NCBI RefSeq assembly: GCF_011682235.2
Contig: NZ_CP076718.1
Coordinates: 1,828,058 to 1,892,057, forward strand
Source: Rhodocaloribacter litoris
Lineage (GTDB): Bacteria > Bacteroidota > Rhodothermia > Rhodothermales > ISCAR-4553
DNA: 64,000 nucleotides
Reading direction: 5' to 3'
Shown: positions 57,854-64,000 of the stretch, piece after piece
Numbering within the stretch: the first letter of the stretch is position 1
Layout: every line of letters starts with the position of its first letter
Position numbers and translations under genes: made by a program
The notes under the pieces: generated by a model
Told to the model about the DNA's origin: nothing
What the model saw: only the letters and a program-made list of their open reading frames with translations
The model's database searches: none

Positions 57854-58363
57854 ATGCCCGACTACACCGTCACACCGCTGCGCGTCTTTGGCCTGCTCGT
57901 CTTCTATGCGGCGCTCTTCGTGGTCATCCGCCTGCACAAGCGGCGCATCGAGCCGGCCGAGCGCAAGACGTTCTTCGTCATCGGCGGCACGTGGGCCGTC
58001 TCGGTTTTCATCGCCAACTATCTGCTCTACCTGGCCGGGTTCATGAGCTTCCTGCCGTGGATCAACAACTTCATGCACACCTTTCTCTGGATCGGTCTCT
58101 GCCTGACGTTCCTTTACCTGGGCATCCGGGAGGACCACCCCATGGCGGTGCAGTTCATCGTGTTTGCCACGTTCAGCCTCATCGTGAAGTATGCCGAGCA
58201 GTTGCTCTTCGGCACGTGGGATCACGACCATTTCTTCCACCTTTTCCGGGGTAATTTCGCCTATGTGCTCGGCTGGTCGCTGGCCGACGGGCTCTATCCT
58301 CCGATCACGTTTTACGGCCTGCGGCTGCTCTCGCGGTTCGTGCCGGGTCTCATTGCATCTTGA
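57854..58363 (+). CDS. Small multi-pass membrane protein
   Basis: A 169-residue protein with four or five helices: VFGLLVFYAALFVVIRLHKR, FFVIGGTWAVSVFIANYLLY and FMHTFLWIGLCLTFLYLGIR. It ends with FRGNFAYVLGWSLADGLYPP. Start at the ATG at 57854. The frame is open well upstream, but the GMC gene ends before it in another frame. No family recognised. It is the second gene of the run that ends with the metallophosphoesterase and may form a membrane complex with its neighbours; that is inference from context. Confidence 0.75.
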   Translation: MPDYTVTPLRVFGLLVFYAALFVVIRLHKRRIEPAERKTFFVIGGTWAVSVFIANYLLYLAGFMSFLPWINNFMHTFLWIGLCLTFLYLGIREDHPMAVQFIVFATFSLIVKYAEQLLFGTWDHDHFFHLFRGNFAYVLGWSLADGLYPPITFYGLRLLSRFVPGLIAS

Positions 58364-58386
58364 TCTCAACATTGATGCTTCACACG

Positions 58387-59070
58387 ATGCCTTCTTCTCG
58401 CAACGCGGCGCTGGTACGGATCGGCGGGTGGTTCGCGCTGATCGTGGCGGCGATGCAGGTCGCCGGCAACGGGCTGCACCCGCCCATCCCGGCGGATACG
58501 GACGCGGCCCTCACCCTGATCGCCGGCACCGGGCGCTGGCCCGTCATCCACGTGATCATCACCGTGTCGTACTTCGCCTTCATCCCGTTCGTCCTCGGCG
58601 TGGCGGCTTCGTTCCCTGCGCCGGGCTGGCCGGTACGGATCGGCACGGTGTTCGTCATCGCCGGGGCGGCCATCGGGGCGGTGCAGATCCTCACCCACCT
58701 GACCCTGTTCCGCTTCGTCGCCGAGGTGTACGTGAGCGGGGAGGCGGCACTGCGCAGCGAGGCGGTCCTTCTCTATGAAACGTTCTGGCCCTACAGCACG
58801 GGTCTGGAGGTGGCGCACCTGGTGCTCATCTTCGTGGCCGTGGGGCTGTTCGGCGTGGCGATGCTGCGGACCCCGCGCTACCGGCGCTGGATCGCCCTCC
58901 TCGGCCTCTTCGCCGGCGGCGTGGCGACGGCAGGGGTGCTCGTGGGCAAGTTTGTCGTCCACGGGGCGACGGGCGGGCTGATCTTCGGCTTGAGCCTGCT
59001 GCCGCTGATCGTGTGGATCGTGGCCGTCGGCATCGTGCTGATCCGCGCGCGACCTGCGCCGGCCTTCTGA
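58387..59070 (+). CDS. Multi-pass membrane protein, first of a tandem pair
   Basis: A 227-residue protein with six or seven helices. I start at the ATG at 58387 because MPSSRNAALVRIGGWFALIV lines up with the start of the next gene; ATG at 58375 is also possible. It shares nearly its whole length with the following gene (QVAGNGLHPPIP, YFAFIPFVLGVAASFP, MLRTPRYRRWIALLGLFAGG). No family recognised. High DNA identity in conserved blocks indicates a fairly recent local duplication. Confidence 0.8.
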   Translation: MPSSRNAALVRIGGWFALIVAAMQVAGNGLHPPIPADTDAALTLIAGTGRWPVIHVIITVSYFAFIPFVLGVAASFPAPGWPVRIGTVFVIAGAAIGAVQILTHLTLFRFVAEVYVSGEAALRSEAVLLYETFWPYSTGLEVAHLVLIFVAVGLFGVAMLRTPRYRRWIALLGLFAGGVATAGVLVGKFVVHGATGGLIFGLSLLPLIVWIVAVGIVLIRARPAPAF

Positions 59071-59102
59071 ACCCGCTTTTCCTCATCCTTCCGGAACAAG
59101 CC

Positions 59103-59762
59103 ATGGCAGACAGAACCCTGATCAAGATCGGCGGGTGGAGCGCGCTGGTGGTGGCGCTGATGCAGGTCGCCGGCAACGGGCTGCACCCGCCCATCCCGGG
59201 GGACACGCGGGCGGCACTCGAGCTCATCGCCCGCACCGACCTCTGGGGCGTCGTCCACCTGATCGTGACCGTCTCGTACTTCGTCTTCATCCCGTTCGTC
59301 CTCGGCGTGGCGGCTTCGTTCCCCGAGCGAGGCTGGCTGGTACGGATCGGCACGGTGTTCGTCATCGTCGGGGCAGCCATCGGGGCAGTGCAGATCCTCA
59401 CCCACCCGACCGTCTTCAAACACCTGGCGGATACGTACGTGGTGGCCGACGCCGCGCTGCAGGAGCGGGTGGTCTTCCTCTACGACGCCTACTGGCCCTA
59501 CAGCGTGATGCTGGAGGTGGCGCACCTGGTGCTCATCTTCGTGGCCGCCGTGCTGTTCGGCGTGGCGATGCTGCGGACCCCGCGCTACCGGCGCTGGATC
59601 GCCCTCCTCGGCCTCTTCGCCGGCGGCGTGGCGACGGCGGGCATCCTCGTCAGCAAGTTTGTCATCGTCTCACAGACGGGTGACCTGATCTTCGGCTTGA
59701 GCCTGCTGCCGTTGATCGTGTGGATCGTGGCCGTCGGCATCGTACTGATCCGCGCGAAATAG
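59103..59762 (+). CDS. Multi-pass membrane protein, second of a tandem pair
   Basis: A 219-residue paralogue of the preceding gene, starting at the ATG at 59103 (MADRTLIKIGGWSALVVALM). It has the same six or seven helices (FVLGVAASFPERGWLVRIGT; LIFGLSLLPLIVWIVAVGIV). The copies differ most in the loop around residues 95-125 (THPTVFKHLADTYVVADAAL here, THLTLFRFVAEVYVSGEAAL there). Duplication may allow a heterodimer. Function unknown. Confidence 0.82.
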   Translation: MADRTLIKIGGWSALVVALMQVAGNGLHPPIPGDTRAALELIARTDLWGVVHLIVTVSYFVFIPFVLGVAASFPERGWLVRIGTVFVIVGAAIGAVQILTHPTVFKHLADTYVVADAALQERVVFLYDAYWPYSVMLEVAHLVLIFVAAVLFGVAMLRTPRYRRWIALLGLFAGGVATAGILVSKFVIVSQTGDLIFGLSLLPLIVWIVAVGIVLIRAK

Positions 59763-59804
59763 CGCCGGGTGTTCCTTCTCCCCTCACCTGCCTTCCTCAA
59801 AACG

Positions 59805-60191
59805 ATGAGCAAACGACTACGCATCGCCGTCTACGTGCTGTGGGGCCTGCTGGGCCTGCTGGCGCTCGGCTGGATTTACGGTGTCGCCACGGGCTGGGAC
59901 GAGATCGTCTCGCGGCCGGTGCGGCTGGCCTACATCATCTGCGACGCCGGGCTGGTCATTCCGCTGGGGGTGGTGGCAGGACTGGGGCTGCGCCGCGGCA
60001 GAACCTGGGCACCGGCCCTCTTCGCGCTGGCGCTGGGCGCCCTGCTGTTCGACGTGGCGCACGGCGTGTTCTACCTGATCTGGGACAACTATTTCGGCAT
60101 CCCGCTGTGGCTCGGCTTCGTGCTGCTGGCCGTGCTCGCCGGGTATGTGGTCTTCGCGCTCAAGGCGCTGTGGACGGAGCCGGCCCCATGA
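59805..60191 (+). CDS. Small membrane protein
   Basis: A 128-residue protein with four helices: IAVYVLWGLLGLLALGWIYG, YIICDAGLVIPLGVVAGLGL, ALFALALGALLFDVAHGVFY and WLGFVLLAVLAGYVVFALKA. Start at the ATG at 59805 (MSKRLRIAVY). Its stop overlaps the next start by ATGA, so the two are coupled. No family recognised. Confidence 0.8.
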   Translation: MSKRLRIAVYVLWGLLGLLALGWIYGVATGWDEIVSRPVRLAYIICDAGLVIPLGVVAGLGLRRGRTWAPALFALALGALLFDVAHGVFYLIWDNYFGIPLWLGFVLLAVLAGYVVFALKALWTEPAP

Positions 60192-60583
60192 CGACGCCGG
60201 CCCGGACCCCACGCTGGCCGGACCGGGTGGCGCTGGCCCTCGCCGCCGTGACGATCCTCAGCGGCGCCGGGCAGATCGTCGCGGCCCGCCCGGTGCTGTC
60301 GATGCTGGCCGTGGAGCCCACCACGGCCACCGTCTACCTGTTCGTGACGGTGAGCCTGCTGACGCTCCTCTTCGGCGGAGCGCTGCTGCATGCCGTCCTC
60401 GCCCGGCGCCCACAGCCGGTGGCCGTCCTGTGGACGGGCCTGCAAAAGGTGTGCGGAGCCGCCCTCGGCGGCGCGGCCCTCACCCAGGGCCTGCTCGCCG
60501 GTGCGGCCTGGGCTGCCGTCGCCTTCGACGGCGTCGCCGGGCTGTTCGTCCTCTGGTACTGGACGCGCGTCCGGAAACGCTGA
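60188..60583 (+). CDS. Small membrane protein
   Basis: A 131-residue protein with three or four helices (VALALAAVTILSGAGQIVAA; VTVSLLTLLFGGALLHAVLA; GGAALTQGLLAGAAWAAVAF). Start overlaps the preceding stop (60188-60191). No recognised domain. Coupling suggests it acts with the preceding protein. Confidence 0.78.
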   Translation: MTTPARTPRWPDRVALALAAVTILSGAGQIVAARPVLSMLAVEPTTATVYLFVTVSLLTLLFGGALLHAVLARRPQPVAVLWTGLQKVCGAALGGAALTQGLLAGAAWAAVAFDGVAGLFVLWYWTRVRKR

Positions 60584-60668
60584 CCGGTTCCGGCTCACAG
60601 GCACAGCGACCTGAAACCCGAAGCACGGAACGTGGAACCCATCCCGCCATTTTCCAACCTCTGCCCCC

Positions 60669-61097
60669 ATGCTGACAGGCAATCGAACGGTTCTCAACGT
60701 CCTGCTCTACGGCTTCGTCGTGCTCGACCTGGTCTATGCGGTGACGTGTTTCTTCTTTCCGGAGGTGTGGTTCCAGACGCTTCACGGGGCGGACTACGTG
60801 GACCCGCAGGGACTGCTTCGCCGGACGGGTGCCCTCTGGGCGGCGTTTGCCCTCTTCCAGCTCGTGGCGGCCCTGCGCTGGTCGTCGGCGCCGTACTGGC
60901 TGGCCGTCGTGGCCGGGATGCGCCTGAGCGAGCTCTTCGCCGACTGGACGTACCTCTATTTCGCCGGCAGCGTCACCGGCCTCGGGCGGCTGGGCCTGCT
61001 CCTCTCGACGCCCTTCAACCTGCTCGTCTGCCTCTACCTGCTCGGCAGCTACCTGAAGCTCCGCCCACCGGCCGCCGGTACCCCGAACCCGCCCTGA
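60669..61097 (+). CDS. Small membrane protein
   Basis: A 142-residue protein with four helices. NVLLYGFVVLDLVYAVTCFF opens it, then QTLHGADYVDPQGLLRRTGA and LWAAFALFQLVAALRWSSAP, ending in LLSTPFNLLVCLYLLGSYLK. Start at the ATG at 60669. It precedes the metallophosphoesterase by 19 bp and is probably co-transcribed with it. Similar small proteins occur beside such enzymes, but I cannot name the family. Confidence 0.78.
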   Translation: MLTGNRTVLNVLLYGFVVLDLVYAVTCFFFPEVWFQTLHGADYVDPQGLLRRTGALWAAFALFQLVAALRWSSAPYWLAVVAGMRLSELFADWTYLYFAGSVTGLGRLGLLLSTPFNLLVCLYLLGSYLKLRPPAAGTPNPP

Positions 61098-61116
61098 AAC
61101 GAACCCCTCCCGGGCC

Positions 61117-62649
61117 ATGACCCTGCCCCTCTCCGATCCGAAAATCGCCGACCTCCTGCTGCACTGCGAGGCGCGCGGACCGGCGCCGGCCTATGACGAA
61201 GCCGGCACCGTGGCCCGCTCGCTCGAAGGCGGGGACCTCGTCGTCGTGAGCGACCTGCACCTGGCCGAGGGCCTCGAACACGACGGGCGCTACCCCGGCA
61301 CGGAAAACTTCTTCGCCGACGATGCCTTCCACCGCTTCCTCGAAGACACCCGCACCCGCCTCCGGCACACCCCGGCGTGGCTCGTCCTCAACGGCGACGT
61401 GGTCGACTTCATGCGCATCACCGTCATCCCGCACACCGACGACGACTTCGGCCGGTGGGCAGAACGCCTCCGGCAGATCGGGCTCGACTACGACACGGAC
61501 ACGCTCCGCGCCGCCCTCATCAGGAAAGAGCGTACCTTCGGGCTTCGGACGAACGACTTCAAGTCCGTCTGGAAACTGGACCTGTCGCTGCGCGGGCACC
61601 CGCTGTTTCTGGCGGCCCTGGCCGAATGGATGCTGGCCGGGCACCGCCTCGTGATCGTGCGCGGCAACCACGACCTGGAGTGGTACTGGCTTGCCGTGCG
61701 CAACCTGCTGCGCCTGGCCCTGGCCGAACACCTCGCCGCGCGGACGGGCACCGACCTCGAAACCGTCCTGCGCACCACCGTCCTGCCACACCTCCACTTC
61801 ATCCATGACCGGCTCCTCTTCGACCGCGAGATGCTCATCGAGCACGGGCACGTCTTCGACCGCTTCACCGCCGTCGTCGGCGGGCCCGTCATCGGCGACG
61901 GTACCGAGTTGAACATCCCCTTCGGCTCGTTCTTCAACCGCTACCTCATCAACCGCATCGAGCTGGACTACCCCTACATCGACAACGTGCGGCCGCGCGA
62001 GCAGCTGCTGCCGCTGCTCGTGCGCGAACGCTTCCCGCTGGCGCTGAAGCTGCTCTTCTTCCACATCCCGTTCGCCCTGCGCGTCATCCCGAAGAAGTAC
62101 TACCGGTACGTCTTCGGGCGGGCGCTGGTGATGCTGCTGGCCGTCGGGGTGCCGCTCGGGCTGATGGGGTGGCACCTGTGGCAGGTGCTGTCTCCCGCCG
62201 CCGAGCCGGTGCAGGCCGCCCTGGCCACCGACAGCTTCATCCTCCGCCGGGTCACCGGGGCGTTGCAGACGCTGCTCTGGCCCATCCTCTCGTACTTCCT
62301 CGCACGCATCGTCGCCTACCTGCAACTCGAAGAACCGCCGAGCCTGAACGCGTTCGCCCGCGAGCGCTTCGATACGTTGCCGGACTGCCGCCTCATCACC
62401 TTCGGCCACACCCACAACCCGGACCAGTTCGAGCACGCGGGGCGATGGTTCTACAACACCGGTACATGGGTGCCCGTCATCGAACAGTCGAGCGCCGAGG
62501 TCCGCTTCGACCGCACCTTCACGTTCCTGCATCTCCAGCATGCACACGGCCGGCTCCAGCCCGGCCGGCTCCAGCGATGGGACGACGCCGCCGGCCGCCC
62601 CGCTCCCATGATCATCGTCAAAAAGAAGGGGGAGCACGAGGAGGGTTGA
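61117..62649 (+). CDS. Membrane-associated metallophosphoesterase
   Basis: A 510-residue calcineurin-like phosphoesterase. Motifs in order: VVVSDLHLAEG (DxH, near residue 45), WLVLNGDVVDFM (GD), IVRGNHDLEWYWL (GNHD), MLIEHGHVFD (H) and RLITFGHTHNPDQFEH (GHxH). Two hydrophobic helices (MLLAVGVPLGLMGWHLWQVL; LQTLLWPILSYFLARIVAYL) interrupt the domain before the final motif, so it is membrane-bound. Some relatives process UDP-diacylglucosamine or phospholipid intermediates; no substrate is claimed. Last gene of the run from 54933. Confidence 0.88.
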   Translation: MTLPLSDPKIADLLLHCEARGPAPAYDEAGTVARSLEGGDLVVVSDLHLAEGLEHDGRYPGTENFFADDAFHRFLEDTRTRLRHTPAWLVLNGDVVDFMRITVIPHTDDDFGRWAERLRQIGLDYDTDTLRAALIRKERTFGLRTNDFKSVWKLDLSLRGHPLFLAALAEWMLAGHRLVIVRGNHDLEWYWLAVRNLLRLALAEHLAARTGTDLETVLRTTVLPHLHFIHDRLLFDREMLIEHGHVFDRFTAVVGGPVIGDGTELNIPFGSFFNRYLINRIELDYPYIDNVRPREQLLPLLVRERFPLALKLLFFHIPFALRVIPKKYYRYVFGRALVMLLAVGVPLGLMGWHLWQVLSPAAEPVQAALATDSFILRRVTGALQTLLWPILSYFLARIVAYLQLEEPPSLNAFARERFDTLPDCRLITFGHTHNPDQFEHAGRWFYNTGTWVPVIEQSSAEVRFDRTFTFLHLQHAHGRLQPGRLQRWDDAAGRPAPMIIVKKKGEHEEG

Positions 62650-62771
62650 CGCCCCGGAACCCGGCCCCGCGCCCCAGGGGAGCGGAAAAAAACCGGCACC
62701 TCGCTTTTAAGTTGGTCCCCTCCCTGAACCGATCCCTGTGACAGGGAGAAGCCCACGACGCAGGCCCACAT

Positions 62772-62800
62772 CGTCAAGATAATGACATCTTTTCTTGACG
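62772..62800. promoter_or_regulatory. Inverted repeat upstream of the DUF1800 gene
   Basis: CGTCAAGA (62772-62779) and TCTTGACG (62793-62800) form a perfect 8-bp inverted repeat with a 13-bp spacer, 87 bp before the ATG. The left half TCGTCAAGATAATGAC resembles TCGTCAAGATGATGAC at 7008-7023. A dimeric regulator could bind here; unproven. Confidence 0.35.
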
Positions 62801-62886
62801 AAATCGGCGGACATGGCAGCCGTGCCGGTTCGACCTTGGTGGGAGGGATTGGGCCGAAGGCACGAGGACCAACGCAGAGAGGAACG

Positions 62887-64000
62887 ATGCACCGGCGAAG
62901 CTTTCTTCGCATCCCCGACCGGCCCGTCTCCGCCAACCCGCGCCGCAGGGCCGGCCTGGAGCCCTACGCCGGTCCCTGGACGCGTCGCCAGGCCCGTCAC
63001 CTGGTCCGCCGAACCGGTTTCGGCGCCATCAAACGCGAGGTCGACGGCGTCCTGGCCGACGGTAATGCCGCCACCGCCGTGGACCGGCTCGTGGCTGCCG
63101 CCCAGGCCGATCCCCTGCCCGAAGCACCGGCCTGGTACGGCCGTTCGAACACCTCCGGCATCAGCGAGATCTATGAGCTCCAGCGGGCGTGGTTCGAGGC
63201 CATGCGCACGAAAGGGCTCATCGAAAAGATGACCCTGTTCTGGCACAACCACTTCGTCACCCAGTACACGGGCATCCGCTCCAAGACCTCCCTCTCGGCG
63301 GCCCATCTCGTCTACGACTACTACACCCTGCTGCGCCGGCATGCGCTGGGCAACTTCCGCACGCTCGTCCGGAAGATCGGGCTGAACCCGGCCATGCTCG
63401 TCTACCTGGACGGGTTCGTCAACGAGCGGGGCAAGGCCAACGAGAACTACGCCCGGGAGCTGCTGGAACTGTTCACCATGGGACAGACCGGCCCGGACGG
63501 GTCGCTCAACTACACCGAGACCGACATCAAGGAAATCGCGCGGGCGCTGACCGGCTGGGTCGTCACCGGCGACCGCAGGGCGTCCTTCGACCCGGCCCGG
63601 CACGACGGCGGCCTCAAGCAGGTCTGGGGCGAGACCGGCGCCTTCGACTATGACGACGTCGTTGACCTCCTCTTCGAGAAACGCGCCCGGCAGACGGCCC
63701 ACTACGTCTGCCGCAAGCTCTACACCTACTTCGTGCAGGCGGTGCCGGACGAGGCCATCGTGGCCGGACTGGCGGAGACGTTCCTGGCACACGACTTCGA
63801 GATCGCCCCGGTAGTGAAGCAACTGCTCAAGAGCGCGCATTTCTACGAGGACGCCTTCATCGGGGCCCGCATCAAGAGCCCCGTCGAGTTCGTCATCGGC
63901 CTGTTGCGGGAAACCGAGGTGGTGCCCACGCAGGCCCTGCTCGAGAACGTCCGGGAGGTGCTGGCGCCGCTGTCGCTGGGCCAGGAGCTGTTCAACCCGC
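62887..64000 (+). CDS. DUF1800-family protein, N-terminal part (runs off right edge)
   Basis: 371 codons are in the window with no stop. The ATG at 62887 (MHRRSFLRIPDRPVSANPRR) has GAGAGG upstream. Family features are ARHLVRRTGFGAIKREVDGV near residue 37, KMTLFWHNHFVTQYTGIRSK (the conserved WHNHF), NENYARELLELFTMGQTGPD, and EIARALTGWVV. DUF1800 proteins are usually encoded with a DUF1501 partner and are often exported; here the Arg pair is not followed by a clear hydrophobic stretch. The function of the family is unknown. Confidence 0.92.
   Translation, partial: MHRRSFLRIPDRPVSANPRRRAGLEPYAGPWTRRQARHLVRRTGFGAIKREVDGVLADGNAATAVDRLVAAAQADPLPEAPAWYGRSNTSGISEIYELQRAWFEAMRTKGLIEKMTLFWHNHFVTQYTGIRSKTSLSAAHLVYDYYTLLRRHALGNFRTLVRKIGLNPAMLVYLDGFVNERGKANENYARELLELFTMGQTGPDGSLNYTETDIKEIARALTGWVVTGDRRASFDPARHDGGLKQVWGETGAFDYDDVVDLLFEKRARQTAHYVCRKLYTYFVQAVPDEAIVAGLAETFLAHDFEIAPVVKQLLKSAHFYEDAFIGARIKSPVEFVIGLLRETEVVPTQALLENVREVLAPLSLGQELFNP

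Noticed and set aside
62887-62950. Twin-arginine signal peptide at the start of the DUF1800 protein (HRRSFLR)
   Set aside because: The Arg pair is followed by Pro, Asp and Arg residues and not by a hydrophobic stretch, so export by Tat is not supported.

Overview
The window is high-GC DNA with features of the Bacteroidota/Rhodothermota lineage, most like Rhodothermaceae. The evidence is a secreted metalloprotease with a type IX secretion C-terminal sorting domain, a DUF5916 outer-membrane protein, 6-bladed beta-propeller lipoproteins, TTG-N20-TAnnTTTG-like promoters and an MltD-type LysM transglycosylase. The species is inferred from gene content only. No rRNA, tRNA or CRISPR array was recognised.

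Layout. 1-8360 (minus) is an RND efflux operon: adaptor, then two permeases. A repeat element sits between adaptor and permease, and a Tn5/IS4-type insertion sequence with a 9-bp target duplication sits inside that element. 8457-11184 holds a beta-propeller lipoprotein and a type IX secreted zinc protease. 11185-18190 is an accessory island of visibly lower GC: a DUF6615 gene, an IS5/IS427-type element, an integron attC-like site, a Ser/Thr kinase gene split by an IS3-family element, a broken duplicate of the start of metH, and a beta-propeller lipoprotein paired with a small Cys-rich secreted protein. 18274-24404 holds metH and a DUF5916 protein. 24789-30854 holds a DUF2157/DUF4401-GDYXXLXY pair, then engB, sucD, gatA and tatA. 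31071-32193 is an AbrB-Doc toxin-antitoxin insert. 32219-37391 carries add, aroA, a phosphodiesterase and recJ. 37430-43954 is a sulfur operon next to an ArsR regulator: two YeeE/YedE-type subunits, persulfide dioxygenase-rhodanese, TSUP, HiPIP and SulP. 44016-49002 holds L31, a DUF885-like lipoprotein, a HAD hydrolase, an MNT nucleotidyltransferase insert, a Dph6-like enzyme and a PfpI protein. 49023-54407 holds a LysM transglycosylase, a carboxylase beta subunit and an unknown protein. 54933-62649 is a run of membrane proteins around a fused GMC oxidoreductase, ending with a metallophosphoesterase. A DUF1800 gene runs off the right edge.

The most unusual pattern is three separate accessory inserts, each bounded by a long direct repeat of the host sequence at the insertion point: 167 bp at metH, 68 bp upstream of add, and 148 bp between the HAD and Dph6-like genes. 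In each case the neighbouring host gene stays intact, and in two of the three a scrap of a host gene is left in the other copy. This differs from the short target duplications of the three insertion sequences here, and suggests integration through homology or through tandem duplication of the target. A reconstruction across the IS3 element also restores one 534-residue kinase. That kinase gene, the attC-like hairpin after it and the DUF6615 gene after the hairpin lie in one orientation, as expected of integron cassettes.
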